Below, piece after piece: positions 25,872 to 35,149 of a DNA stretch of 64,000 bases. The DNA is taken from contig CAJTZQ010000008.1 of NCBI GenBank assembly GCA_910583795.1, forward strand, positions 5,536 to 69,535. Reading direction: 5' to 3'. This DNA comes from an uncultured Muribaculaceae bacterium. GTDB taxonomy: Bacteria; Bacteroidota; Bacteroidia; Bacteroidales; Muribaculaceae. The translations under genes and the position numbers were made by a program. Every line of letters starts with the position of its first letter. Positions within the stretch are counted from its first letter, which is position 1. The notes beneath the pieces were generated by a model, which worked only from the letters and a program-made list of their open reading frames with translations, made no database searches and was not told the DNA's origin.

Positions 25872-26656
25872 TACCAATTTTTGCGAGATCTGTTTCTGTC
25901 GGTGCTTTTATCTCCCTGATTACCGGTTGTGACACGCGCGCGTGTCTGATTTTCTTTATTTTCCATAGCCTTCAGGATCTGATCGGCAGTCTGCTGATTT
26001 ATGTCAGGCTGATTTTGCTGTTGCTGCTGATTCTGATCTTTGTTCTGATCTTTATTCTGATCCTGATTTTTGTCTTGGTTCTGCTGTTGATCCTTGTTCT
26101 GATCCTGATTCTGATCTTGGTTCTGGTCTTTATTCTGGTCCTGATTCTGATCCTGGTTCTGGTTCTGAAGCTTTAGCTGAGTGATGCGCAGATTGCGTCG
26201 CGCCGCCTCATCGTCAGGATTCAGGCGTAAAGACTGCTTATAATAATTAAGGGCGTTGGAATAGTCTTCAGAATTGAAGGCGATGTTTCCAAGATTATAG
26301 TTTGCACGCGAAGCCAGCATCGGTTTCTCTCTTCCCATCTGAGACACCTGCTCCATAGCCTTCGCTCCGTTTGCGAGCATGTCTTTAGCCGCCTGAGTAG
26401 TGTCAGAAGGATTTGAACCGAGTCTGATCTGAGACAGACCGAGATTATATCGCGCCACAGCGGATGAAGGGTTCTCCTTCAATGCCTGCTGATATTTCAG
26501 ATAAGCCGCACGATAACGTCCGTCATTATATAGCTTATTGCCTTCGGAAATATAATTACGTTCTTTTCTTGTAGACTCCGACTGGGCATAAATGTTGCCA
26601 GCGGATACAAACGCAACAGACAAAAGGGTCAATATTATCAAAACTTTCGTTTTCAT
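25871..26656 (-). CDS. batC: BatC: TPR protein with Gln/Asn/Asp-rich tail
   Basis: The 261-residue protein has a signal peptide, TPR units at about 30-160 (KLYNDGRYRAAYLKYQQAL, NLGNIAFNSEDYSNALNYYKQSL), then about 70 residues made almost only of N, Q, D and K in short repeats, then a basic tail (RNRSRKNW). This fits BatC. It overlaps batB by four bases (ATGA) and the short batD by one, so the operon is tightly coupled. The low-complexity tail is probably disordered. Confidence 0.85.
   Translation of the reverse strand: MKTKVLIILTLLSVAFVSAGNIYAQSESTRKERNYISEGNKLYNDGRYRAAYLKYQQALKENPSSAVARYNLGLSQIRLGSNPSDTTQAAKDMLANGAKAMEQVSQMGREKPMLASRANYNLGNIAFNSEDYSNALNYYKQSLRLNPDDEAARRNLRITQLKLQNQNQDQNQDQNKDQNQDQNQDQNKDQQQNQDKNQDQNKDQNKDQNQQQQQNQPDINQQTADQILKAMENKENQTRARVTTGNQGDKSTDRNRSRKNW
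26000..26170. repeat. Coding tandem repeats in batC (NQDQ/NKDQ)
   Basis: The DNA repeats units such as CTGATTCTGATC and CTGGTCTTTATTCTGATC, which encode N-Q-D-Q and N-K-D-Q on the minus strand. Units differ by single bases, so the run is imperfect but could still vary in length. Confidence 0.75.
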
Positions 26657-27702
26657 TTCTTTTCCTCCTTCTTGAAAAATGTGATCTTGTCGAGCCAGCT
26701 GATTTTACGGTCAAGAACGAAAATATCAATTACAATGATAATCAACGCCACCCACACGAAGATAGCAAACAACTCATCATGGATAGCCGAGAAACTTGAC
26801 TCAAGCGCAGTCTTTTTAACAGTGTCGAGCTGCTTGTCGAGCTCATTTAGCGCATCATTGTTTGAGGCATTGACATATATACCTTTTCCTGCCGAAGCGA
26901 TTTCAGTGGCAAGATCCTCATTCAACGCAGTGCGGACCGGCTCACCTGTCTCGGGATTTATAAGATACCCTCCCCGTTTCAGAGGAATCGGCACAGGGGT
27001 TGTGGATCCGAGACCGACAACATCAAGCTGAATATCATTGCGGGCAGCTGTTTTTGCCGCATCCATCACACTTTGCGGATCTTCAAGATCTTCAGCATCC
27101 GTGATCAGAATTATTGCCTTCCCTATCTTTTTGTCTTCACTAAATGACTTGGCAGCCATATCTATGGCGGCTGTGATGTTGGTGCCCTGATTGTCGATAG
27201 AAGAAGGATCGATAGAATTCAAGAACATCTTCGCAGAGACATAATCGCTTGTGACAGGGATAAGAGTGTAGGCATCACCGGCATAGACAATCAGACCTAC
27301 ACGGTCATTGTCAAGACGGTTGATAAGCTTCTCAAGAATGAGTTTTGCCGTGCGCATGCGGTCTATACCGTTTTCGTCCGGAGTGGATGAAGCCAGCATT
27401 GAATTACTTGCATCAACAGCAATGACCACCTCGATACCCTCCTTCACAGTCTTTTCATCCTTCACGCCACCCCATGGACGGGCAAAAGCTATAATAATCA
27501 TTGCAAGAGCAATCATCTCAAGCGTGATCTTGATCGGAGGCTTGTATGGCGAGACCTCGGGCATGAGAGGCGCGAGAACTTTTAAATTGCCAAACTTTTT
27601 TAGATTTTTTGCCCTTGCATAACGAGCCCAGGCATACATGGTTATGAATGCCGGCACCAGAAGCAGGAGCATCAGAAGTTTGGGATATGCGAAACTAAAC
27701 AT
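26653..27702 (-). CDS. batB: BatB: von Willebrand A membrane protein
   Basis: The 349-residue protein has membrane segments near residues 8-24, 61-75 and 312-332 around a von Willebrand factor A domain (about 90-290). The metal-ion site begins DASNS (97-101) and continues with a Thr in GTNITAAI and an Asp in LITDAEDLED, so the MIDAS site looks complete. This is the usual BatB form. It faces BatA across a short spacer and overlaps batC by four bases. Confidence 0.9.
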   Translation of the reverse strand: MFSFAYPKLLMLLLLVPAFITMYAWARYARAKNLKKFGNLKVLAPLMPEVSPYKPPIKITLEMIALAMIIIAFARPWGGVKDEKTVKEGIEVVIAVDASNSMLASSTPDENGIDRMRTAKLILEKLINRLDNDRVGLIVYAGDAYTLIPVTSDYVSAKMFLNSIDPSSIDNQGTNITAAIDMAAKSFSEDKKIGKAIILITDAEDLEDPQSVMDAAKTAARNDIQLDVVGLGSTTPVPIPLKRGGYLINPETGEPVRTALNEDLATEIASAGKGIYVNASNNDALNELDKQLDTVKKTALESSFSAIHDELFAIFVWVALIIIVIDIFVLDRKISWLDKITFFKKEEKK

Positions 27703-27750
27703 TGATAATTCTTATATTTATATCACACTTAATAATCTCTATCGCAATTA

Positions 27751-28728
27751 TCAAGGAATTCTGCGAAGAACTGTATACCTGAGCAACAGGTAAGCACAGA
27801 AGGAACACAGCGACAGGAGAAGCCAAGGCATAAAATTCTCATCCGTCAGAGTAAACTTGTCGACATCGAGAACAGTTTTCTCAAGGCTGTCGATCTCATC
27901 GAAGACGTTGCGAAGCATCTTCTCATCAGTAGCCCTGAAAAACTTGCCACCTGTGACTGACGCAATCTCTTTAAGAGACTGTTCATCTATCTTGGTCTCC
28001 ATAGTAGTAGTGGAGAAGCCATAAGGATCCGTGATCTGTATCGAACCATTTGTCCCGACCCCAATAGTATAGACCTTTATGCCTTTTTGCTTTGCAATCT
28101 GAGCAGCCGTAGAAGGTGGGACATCACCGGCATTGTTTGTACCATCGGTCAGAAGGATAATACTTTTAGATTTTGCCTTGCCGGATGCAATACGGTTAAT
28201 GGCACTTGTCAAACCATCGCCGATTGCCGTTCCGTCATTAAGTTCACCCATTTCCACCTGACGGATAGCATTCATAAGAGCCGCCCTGTCATTTGTGAGG
28301 GGCATCAACGACAGGCTCTCACCGGCAAATACCACAAGACCCATGTTGTCGTCGGTGCGTTGATTCACGAATTTCGATGCAACATCTTTTGCTGCCGCAA
28401 ATCTTGAAGGCTCGAAATCCCTTGCCGTCATACTTCCGGAGATATCGAGAGCGATGACGATATCCGTACCTTCAATCCTTGAAGTGCGAAGATGATCATG
28501 AGTCTGCGGACGAGCCAAAGCCACTATCATCCCCCCGATAGCAACAAGCTGGAGAGCAAACGCCACGTGCATGGCGATTGTTTTCCACGACACAGGCATA
28601 TCCGCAACCGGCGACACGGTCGATATGCCTAAAGACGGATTGGCATTCCTATGTTTCCAGACATACCACGCAATCAACGGAATATACAGCAGAAACAGCC
28701 AAAGGAAAGCTGGATATTTAAGCATCAT
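27751..28728 (-). CDS. batA: BatA: von Willebrand A membrane protein
   Basis: The 325-residue protein has N-terminal membrane segments (about 6-24 and 52-72), a von Willebrand A domain with MIDAS residues DISGS (95-99), the Thr in NDGTAIGDGL and LLTDGTNNAGD, and a C-terminal helix (LLLSLCSFCAYLLL). The first of two neighbouring ATG codons (28728) overlaps the stop of the upstream gene (ATGA), which supports it. BatA and BatB are probably the core pair of the complex. Confidence 0.9.
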   Translation of the reverse strand: MMLKYPAFLWLFLLYIPLIAWYVWKHRNANPSLGISTVSPVADMPVSWKTIAMHVAFALQLVAIGGMIVALARPQTHDHLRTSRIEGTDIVIALDISGSMTARDFEPSRFAAAKDVASKFVNQRTDDNMGLVVFAGESLSLMPLTNDRAALMNAIRQVEMGELNDGTAIGDGLTSAINRIASGKAKSKSIILLTDGTNNAGDVPPSTAAQIAKQKGIKVYTIGVGTNGSIQITDPYGFSTTTMETKIDEQSLKEIASVTGGKFFRATDEKMLRNVFDEIDSLEKTVLDVDKFTLTDENFMPWLLLSLCSFCAYLLLRYTVLRRIP

Positions 28729-29771
28729 GACTCACCTCCCTTCTTTTTGTCGGACGAATCTTTCGATTTGGTATTTCCGGATTTTACACCGGAATTATCC
28801 TTGTTATCCTCAGTTTCCGTCACAGGAAGAGGTTTTGTTTCTTCTATAAACTTGACAGCATTGTCGTAAGCCGCGATATTATCCGCAGGCAAAGGACGCA
28901 CCTTGGCAAATTTAACGAAATCAGCCACACTTAATATCTGGCGGACATAGTCCCTTTTATCTTTAACATCACTGTTATAAAGATGGTCCATGATTTCTCG
29001 AGATGTCATCTCCATGGCGTTAATTCCGAATCTACGGTCAAGATACACACGCAAAATCTCTGTGAGCTGAGTGAAATATTCTTTCTCCATTCCTTGCTCC
29101 CACAGATTTTTAGATTTAAGTTCGCGCAATTTGGTGATGGCAACCTCATAGGGAGAAGGCTGCGGTTTTTTCTTGAGAACCGTACCCTCCTTTTTATATC
29201 TTTTCATCGCCCATAATGCACCTATGATCGCAAGGGCCAGGATTAGGATTATCCACCAATAATCATAAATCCAGTCAGGGACAACATCCAATACGGAAGA
29301 ATTTTCAGGATCTGCAACCTGAGCAAAACCAGCGATAGGGTCTTCAGCCGTGACATTGACAGGGACGACATTAAGTGTAAGTGCATTGGAACGGGCAGAA
29401 TCACTTTCAGACACATACACGAACTGAGGCAATCTGAAAGTTCCGGAATCAAATGCCTGGAGCGGCACCTGATAATTAATCTGGATTCTGTTGGATCCCA
29501 ATTCAATGGTATCTGCCTTATACGATGTCCTTAACTCTATGCTGTCTCCACAAACGCCGACATAACCTTTCGAAGGGTCGACATCCTTGAACATAGGGAA
29601 CCCTCCCGGCTTACCTTTATCCTGAACGACTTCAAGAGAAAGCGTTGTCAATTTTCCCATAAGAAGATTGACGGAATCAAGTCGTGCAGTGACTGAAACT
29701 TTTGCGGAAGCCGTAGCTATACACAAAAGAGTCAGCAATGCGATAGAGATATATCTTTTAATCTGATTCAT
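28725..29771 (-). CDS. Bat-operon membrane protein (DUF4381-like)
   Basis: The 348-residue protein has a signal peptide (LLTLLCIATASA), a periplasmic beta domain (about 25-165), one membrane helix at about 172-190 (WIILILALAIIGALWAM), then a cytoplasmic helical part (YFTQLTEILRVYLDRRFG, MEMTSREIMDHL) and a charged tail. This layout and its place between the DUF58 gene and batA are conserved in Bacteroidales Bat operons. The cytoplasmic part recalls the tail of BatD. The function is unknown. Confidence 0.75.
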   Translation of the reverse strand: MNQIKRYISIALLTLLCIATASAKVSVTARLDSVNLLMGKLTTLSLEVVQDKGKPGGFPMFKDVDPSKGYVGVCGDSIELRTSYKADTIELGSNRIQINYQVPLQAFDSGTFRLPQFVYVSESDSARSNALTLNVVPVNVTAEDPIAGFAQVADPENSSVLDVVPDWIYDYWWIILILALAIIGALWAMKRYKKEGTVLKKKPQPSPYEVAITKLRELKSKNLWEQGMEKEYFTQLTEILRVYLDRRFGINAMEMTSREIMDHLYNSDVKDKRDYVRQILSVADFVKFAKVRPLPADNIAAYDNAVKFIEETKPLPVTETEDNKDNSGVKSGNTKSKDSSDKKKGGES

Positions 29772-29801
29772 TTACCACTTTAATTATATTGGGATTTACA
29801 C

Positions 29802-30683
29802 TCACCTTCTTACCCCGGAACGATTGCGGAATAGAGCAAGCAAAGCCTTGACATAGTCTTCATCCGTGGTGATAGAAGCAAGGTCCACACCACATTTTCC
29901 AACAATAGAAGAAAGTTTCTGCTGACGCTCATACCAAGCCTTATCGAATGCTTTTCTGACTTTTGCCGAAGAAGTGTCAAGCCATCTGTCAGCACCGGTC
30001 TCCATATCTCTGACCCTCACCAAACCCACATCAGGAAGTTTGGCGTCTCTTTTATCGTAAATCTGAATTGCTGCAAGGTCATGCTTGCGGTTTGCAATAG
30101 ACATGCTTGAGAAATAGTCATGATGATCAATAAAATCGCTCAACAAGAAAGCCGTGCAACGTTTTTTGAGCGCGTTTGTCATGAATTTAAGAGCGACATC
30201 GATATTAGTACCCCTACTTTGAGGCTTCATATCTATAATTTCACGAATGATCAGAAGGATATGTTTCTTACCTTTCTTGGGAGGAATAAATTTTTCTATC
30301 CTGTCGCTAAAGAAAATCACACCCACCTTATCATTATTCTGTATTGAAGAAAACGCCAATGTTGCCGCGATCTCGGCAATGACCTCTTTCTTCTCATCGC
30401 CCACGGCACCAAAATCACTACTTCCGCTTACATCAATAAGCAGCATCATAGTGAGCTCACGCTCTTCTTCGTAGACTTTTACAAATGGTTTGTTCTGGCG
30501 CGCCGTCACATTCCAATCGATATCCCTGATATCATCGCCGGGTTGATATTCCCTGACTTCAGAAAATATCACACCCCTTCCCTTGAAAGCCGTGTGATAT
30601 TCCCCCGCGAAGATATTCTGACTAAGTCCACGAGTTTTTATTTCAATTTTTCTGACTTTTTGAAGCAGTTCTTTTGCGTCCAT
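29802..30683 (-). CDS. DUF58 protein of the Bat operon
   Basis: The 293-residue protein contains the DUF58 hallmark GRGVIFSEVREYQPGDDIRDIDW (about residues 34-57), followed by a von Willebrand-like core (MLLIDVSGSSDFG). It is cytoplasmic or membrane-associated, with no signal peptide. DUF58 proteins nearly always follow MoxR ATPases and probably act as their partners. ATG 30683 is used because the codon at 30689 is TTG. Spacing to the MoxR gene is 77 bases. Confidence 0.9.
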   Translation of the reverse strand: MDAKELLQKVRKIEIKTRGLSQNIFAGEYHTAFKGRGVIFSEVREYQPGDDIRDIDWNVTARQNKPFVKVYEEERELTMMLLIDVSGSSDFGAVGDEKKEVIAEIAATLAFSSIQNNDKVGVIFFSDRIEKFIPPKKGKKHILLIIREIIDMKPQSRGTNIDVALKFMTNALKKRCTAFLLSDFIDHHDYFSSMSIANRKHDLAAIQIYDKRDAKLPDVGLVRVRDMETGADRWLDTSSAKVRKAFDKAWYERQQKLSSIVGKCGVDLASITTDEDYVKALLALFRNRSGVRR

Positions 30684-30760
30684 ATTCAATTAATGCTCGT
30701 TAAGAAGCCGGCTGCAGCCGTAATTACGACTGCAAAACCGTCTTATTCAATGACGCCGAA

Positions 30761-31756
30761 TCAAGGCACAACGACTTTGTCAAGAATAGCCGTGATGACT
30801 TCGTCAGCACCGATGTTGTTTGCCTCAGCTTCGTAAGAAAGACCAATACGATGGCGCATTACATCATGGCAAACCGCGCGCACATCCTCAGGAATGACAT
30901 ATCCCCTACCCTGAAGGAAAGCATACGCACGTGATGCGAGAGCAAGGCTGATAGAAGCACGAGGTGATGCTCCATAAGAAATGATACTGTCAAGATCAGA
31001 GAGGCCGAACTTACCTGGCTCGCGGGTGGCAAAAACAATGTCCACGATATAGTTTTCAATCTTTTCATCAATGTAGATTTTCTCTACAATTTTCTGGACC
31101 TCAAGAATCTCGGAAGGATTCACCACAGGACGAATCGGATCAAGGACACCATGAATGTTCTGACGGATAATCGCTTTTTCCTCCTCTTTATTGGGATAGC
31201 CGATAACAACCTTCAACAAGAAACGGTCTGTCTGCGCCTCGGGAAGAGGATATGTGCCTTCCTGCTCGATCGGGTTTTGAGTAGCCATTACGAGGAAAGG
31301 TTTGTCAAGCGGGAAAGTTTCTTCACCTATTGTGACCTGACGCTCCTGCATAGCTTCGAGCAGAGCACTCTGCACCTTAGCCGGCGCACGGTTGATTTCA
31401 TCAGCAAGAACGAAATTAGCAAAGATAGGACCCTTCTTCACCTCAAAGCTTTCGTTCTTGATACTATATATTAGAGTACCGATGACATCGGCAGGAAGCA
31501 AGTCGGGAGTGAACTGAATACGACTGTATTTTGCATCAACAAGACCTGCAAGAGTCTTAATAGCAAGAGTCTTTGCAAGACCCGGAACACCTTCAAGGAG
31601 CACATGTCCGTTGCAAAGAAGGGCGATGAGCAAGGAATCCACCAAATGCTTCTGACCCACAATGCGACGATCCATACCGCTTCTAATCATACTGAGGAAA
31701 CTGCTCTTAGATGCAATCAGATCATTTAACTCTCTGATATTCACTGTCTCATTCAT
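30761..31756 (-). CDS. MoxR-family AAA+ ATPase
   Basis: The 331-residue protein has Walker A GVPGLAKT (56-63), Walker B FVLADEIN (115-122), and the sensor and arginine-finger regions LVMATQNPIEQEGTYPLPEAQTDRF. This is a standard MoxR ATPase. It is the first gene of the Bat operon, and such ATPases are thought to act as chaperones for the von Willebrand proteins encoded downstream. Confidence 0.95.
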   Translation of the reverse strand: MNETVNIRELNDLIASKSSFLSMIRSGMDRRIVGQKHLVDSLLIALLCNGHVLLEGVPGLAKTLAIKTLAGLVDAKYSRIQFTPDLLPADVIGTLIYSIKNESFEVKKGPIFANFVLADEINRAPAKVQSALLEAMQERQVTIGEETFPLDKPFLVMATQNPIEQEGTYPLPEAQTDRFLLKVVIGYPNKEEEKAIIRQNIHGVLDPIRPVVNPSEILEVQKIVEKIYIDEKIENYIVDIVFATREPGKFGLSDLDSIISYGASPRASISLALASRAYAFLQGRGYVIPEDVRAVCHDVMRHRIGLSYEAEANNIGADEVITAILDKVVVP

Positions 31757-31806
31757 AAAGTATATTTATATTTATATTTTCTATTCATTAATGGAATAAA
31801 TCAAAT

Positions 31807-31815
31807 GCAAAAATA
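31807..31815 (-). promoter_or_regulatory. -7 box for the Bat operon
   Basis: TATTTTTGC on the minus strand fits TAnnTTTGC about 50 bases upstream of the MoxR start. No clear -33 box is seen. The remaining spacer 31757-31934 is AT-rich. Confidence 0.45.
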
Positions 31816-31934
31816 ATATTTATTAACTTAAAATATTCCATTATCTCTGTTAAATAATCTTGAACTGAATTAAACCTTATTAAATCCGGATTTAATCTTC
31901 TGCAATAGATTTAAGAAGATATAATTAGCCACGT

Positions 31935-32984
31935 TTATTGAGGGTTGTCAGTATTTGAGAAAGCATTCCAGCCTTGCGCCTTGATGGCAATTTCAGCGCC
32001 GTCACGGGTGACCATTGCACATCCGAGCTCTGGTTTTGTGACATAACCTATCATGTTGACCCCCTTTAATTTCTCTATCTTCTCATGATCTGTGATAGGG
32101 ACTGTGAACAGCAGCTCATAATCTTCGCCTCCGTTCATAGCTGCTGTGACGAGATTCATGTTGAATTCTTCAGCCATCAGAGCTGTCTGGTAATCGATTG
32201 GAATTTTATCCTCATATACACGACATCCGGTTCCCGACGCCTTGCAGATATGAAGTAGCTCAGATGAAAGCCCGTCGCTCACATCCATCATGGCAGTGGG
32301 TTTTATGCCCTCCTTTTTGAGCAACTCTATAATATCTTTTCTTGCTTCAGGCTTTAACTGGCGTTCAAGGATATACTCTTTACCGGCGAAATCAGGCTGA
32401 AAGTCTTTTTGCCCTGCTGAAATCCGATTCTCCCTTTCCAGCAGTTGCAGCCCCATAAATGCGGCTCCAAGGTCTCCACTTACACAAATTATATCCGTAG
32501 GTTTTGCACCTGAGCGACGCACCACATCATCAGGAGATGCAACCCCGAGGCAAGTTATGCTGATTACGAGCCCTGTGACAGAAGCACTTGTGTCGCCCCC
32601 TACTAAATCCACTCCATACAAATCACAGGCAAGACGTATGCCGGAATATATGGCGTCCAGGTGTTCCACAGTAAAACGGCTTGACACGCCGAGGCTTACC
32701 GTGATCTGTTTCGGGGTGCCATTCATAGCGTATATATCACTGAAATTGACAATAGCCGCTTTATATCCAAGGTGTTTTAAAGGCACATAACGCAGATCAA
32801 AATGAATTCCTTCAAGCAGAAGATCAGTAGTGACGAGCACATCTTTATCTCCGAAAGCGAGAATAGCAGCATCATCCCCCACCCCGACTTTAGTCTCAGG
32901 ATTATTCAAAGGAAAATCCTTCGTTAAGCGCTCGATAAGTCCGAATTCGCCCAAATTTGATATCTCAGTCTGATTGCTTTCCAT
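31935..32984 (-). CDS. thiL: Thiamine-monophosphate kinase
   Basis: The 349-residue protein carries the ThiL signature motifs: VGDDAAIL near residue 35, TTDLLLEGIHFDLRY with the metal-binding Asp, SVTGLVISITCLG, and the later MMDVSDGLSSELLHIC and GGEDYELLFTVP. It phosphorylates thiamine monophosphate to thiamine diphosphate with ATP in the cytoplasm. The length is normal. It lies downstream of a purine nucleoside phosphorylase gene in the same direction, 81 bases away. No thiamine riboswitch is visible upstream. Confidence 0.95.
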   Translation of the reverse strand: MESNQTEISNLGEFGLIERLTKDFPLNNPETKVGVGDDAAILAFGDKDVLVTTDLLLEGIHFDLRYVPLKHLGYKAAIVNFSDIYAMNGTPKQITVSLGVSSRFTVEHLDAIYSGIRLACDLYGVDLVGGDTSASVTGLVISITCLGVASPDDVVRRSGAKPTDIICVSGDLGAAFMGLQLLERENRISAGQKDFQPDFAGKEYILERQLKPEARKDIIELLKKEGIKPTAMMDVSDGLSSELLHICKASGTGCRVYEDKIPIDYQTALMAEEFNMNLVTAAMNGGEDYELLFTVPITDHEKIEKLKGVNMIGYVTKPELGCAMVTRDGAEIAIKAQGWNAFSNTDNPQ

Positions 32985-33065
32985 ATATTCCTAATATTAC
33001 CTATATCGCCGGATTTGAACGATGTCGAATCCGGCGTATAATGATTATCAAAAGCTTAATTAAAA

Positions 33066-33890
33066 TTAAAGACGTGCAAGCATTTTTTTGATAATGGCGG
33101 TCATGGCCGGCTGAGCCTTGACTGCGGCTTTCTGAACCTCCTCATGGGTTGGCACCTCCTTGACATCTTTTCCGCCAAGATCGGTGATCACAGAGACTCC
33201 AAACACAGTCATTCCGGCATGATTTGCAACGATGACTTCAGGAACCGTCGACATGCCGACAGCATCTCCACCAATGACACGGAAATACTCATATTCCGCA
33301 GGAGTCTCAAATGTCGGACCGGGAGTTCCAACATACACACCATGCATCAATCGAATGTCTTCTTCCCTTGCAATATCGTCTGCCATGCGTATGAGCCCCG
33401 TGCTATAGGCTTCTGTCATAGCAGGGAAACGTGGTCCAAGCTCATCATAATTCTTGCCGCGCAAAGGATTTTCAGGGAAAAGATTAATATGGTCTGTGAT
33501 AACCATCACATCTCCGACCTTAAATTCTTTATTCATACCCCCTGCGGCATTGCTGACAAACAAAGTATCCACACCAAGCTCACGCATCACACGCACGGGG
33601 AACGTCACCTGTTTCATGTCGTAACCTTCATAATAATGGAAACGACCTTGCATAGCCATTATGTATTTTCCTCCAAGATTGCCGAATATTAATTTCCCGC
33701 TGTGTCCTTCCACTGTAGAAACAGGGAAATTAGGAATATCCTTATAATTGAGTTCCTTCTTTATTTCAATATGGTTCACAAGATCCCCGAGACCTGTACC
33801 GAGGATTACGGCAATACGAGGAGCCTCGCCTATCTCTTTAAGAATGAAACCCGCTGTCTCGCGGATCATATCCAACATATTTTTTTCCAT
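33066..33890 (-). CDS. Purine nucleoside phosphorylase
   Basis: The 274-residue protein has the phosphate-binding GTGLGD loop (31-36), the VEGHSGKLIFG and MQGRFHYYEGY motifs, SNAAGGMN, and the base-binding region FETPAEYEYFRVIGGDAVGMSTVPEVIVA. It belongs to the trimeric inosine/guanosine type (PNP-I). It releases purine bases from nucleosides for salvage. ATG 33890 fits family starts; the longer frame upstream is not conserved-looking and reaches into the lpxK end. It sits between lpxK and thiL, a common order in Bacteroidales. Confidence 0.93.
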   Translation of the reverse strand: MEKNMLDMIRETAGFILKEIGEAPRIAVILGTGLGDLVNHIEIKKELNYKDIPNFPVSTVEGHSGKLIFGNLGGKYIMAMQGRFHYYEGYDMKQVTFPVRVMRELGVDTLFVSNAAGGMNKEFKVGDVMVITDHINLFPENPLRGKNYDELGPRFPAMTEAYSTGLIRMADDIAREEDIRLMHGVYVGTPGPTFETPAEYEYFRVIGGDAVGMSTVPEVIVANHAGMTVFGVSVITDLGGKDVKEVPTHEEVQKAAVKAQPAMTAIIKKMLARL

Positions 33891-33969
33891 TATATCTAAA
33901 TTTAGGGCTAAATTATAAACATTGAAGAAGCTCAGATTGTTCCCGAGCCCAGATGGTTCCTGACAATTA

Positions 33970-35085
33970 TCATGATAAATCTTGGGAATTATAATAAGAA
34001 GATATTCCCAAAGATGCCTTAAGCTCATCAATAAACACTTTGTCGTCTAAACCGCTTATCATTTTCACAGCAACAGGCTGATAGAAAATAAACGGTTTTA
34101 GATCTTGCGGGAAATAAGGATTATGCATGAGTCTGACAGCGTCTTTCTCCGTTGTGACTATTATTTTTCTCTCACCGGGCATATTTCTAAATTTCTCTAC
34201 AATCGACTTTATGTCTTCCCTGGTGAAATCATGATGATCCGTGAAATGATTAACCTTAACCTTGAAAGGATAGTTACGGAAATGACGGACAAAATAACGT
34301 GGATGAGCAATCCCGGTCAATAATAGCACACTGTCTTTTGAAGAGAATGCACCGAGCGATGCCTGATACGGGGCGTCGTCAGCAAAAACCGGTTTCAATT
34401 GTCCATATTCATAGCGCGAAAAGAAAAGTTTTTGATACGACATAAGATCCAGCTCTTTTGTAACGATACGGAACTGTATAGGCATAAGATCTTCAGGGCA
34501 TTTGGTGACTATGACTATATCAGCCCTATTAACCTGCATGGCACTCTCTCGAAGCCTCCCAAGAGGAAGCAACTTATCCTTATAGAAAGGCCGGCTATAA
34601 TCAGTCAATAATATCGAAACCTTAGGTTTCACCCAGCGATGCTGGAAAGAATCATCAAGCACAATAAGCTGAAGATCCGGGTATAATCTGATCAATTCCC
34701 TGATTCCTTCCCTGCGGTTCTCACAAACAGCCACGTGAACTTTCATTCCAAATTTTTGATAGATCTGAAACGGTTCATCGCCTATAAGATCCGGAGTACT
34801 TTTAGAGTTGGCAAGCACAAAACCCTTTGTCTTTCTCTTATACCCCCTGCTTAACACAGCCATCTTAAGATCTGATGCGAGATGAGTCACTATGTATTCA
34901 ACATGCGGGGTTTTACCTGTGCCACCCACAGTGATATTGCCCACGCCGACAATAGGAATATCAAACTCTTCCTCTTTCAAGATCTTAGAGTCGAACATCC
35001 AGTTGCGGATCCACGTGCCAAAGCCATAAAGCCATGACAAGGGAGTGAGAAATCCCACCATTATTTTGTCTTTCGTAGTTTTCAC
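33970..35085 (-). CDS. lpxK: Tetraacyldisaccharide 4'-kinase
   Basis: The 371-residue protein has a short N-terminal membrane-associated helix (LTPLSWLYGFGTWIRNW) and Walker A VGGTGKTPH (about 53-61), followed by LSRGYKRKTKG and LDDSFQHRWV, all typical of LpxK. It adds the 4'-phosphate to the lipid A precursor at the inner membrane. The listed start is GTG 35085; ATG 35061 (MVGFLTPLSWLYG) is an alternative that would shorten it by eight residues. It follows sppA by 64 bases. Confidence 0.92.
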   Translation of the reverse strand: MKTTKDKIMVGFLTPLSWLYGFGTWIRNWMFDSKILKEEEFDIPIVGVGNITVGGTGKTPHVEYIVTHLASDLKMAVLSRGYKRKTKGFVLANSKSTPDLIGDEPFQIYQKFGMKVHVAVCENRREGIRELIRLYPDLQLIVLDDSFQHRWVKPKVSILLTDYSRPFYKDKLLPLGRLRESAMQVNRADIVIVTKCPEDLMPIQFRIVTKELDLMSYQKLFFSRYEYGQLKPVFADDAPYQASLGAFSSKDSVLLLTGIAHPRYFVRHFRNYPFKVKVNHFTDHHDFTREDIKSIVEKFRNMPGERKIIVTTEKDAVRLMHNPYFPQDLKPFIFYQPVAVKMISGLDDKVFIDELKASLGISSYYNSQDLS

Positions 35086-35149
35086 CGCATTATAAAATTC
35101 ATTTCAGGTTATGGAAGATCGAAATAAAACAGAAGCGATAAGAAAAGAG

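Noticed and set aside
26000..26170. Possible CRISPR or DNA satellite
   Set aside because: The units are in frame inside batC and encode NQDQ/NKDQ, so this is coding low complexity.
31935..33060. TPP riboswitch control of thiL
   Set aside because: No conserved thiamine-pyrophosphate aptamer motif is seen upstream on the minus strand.
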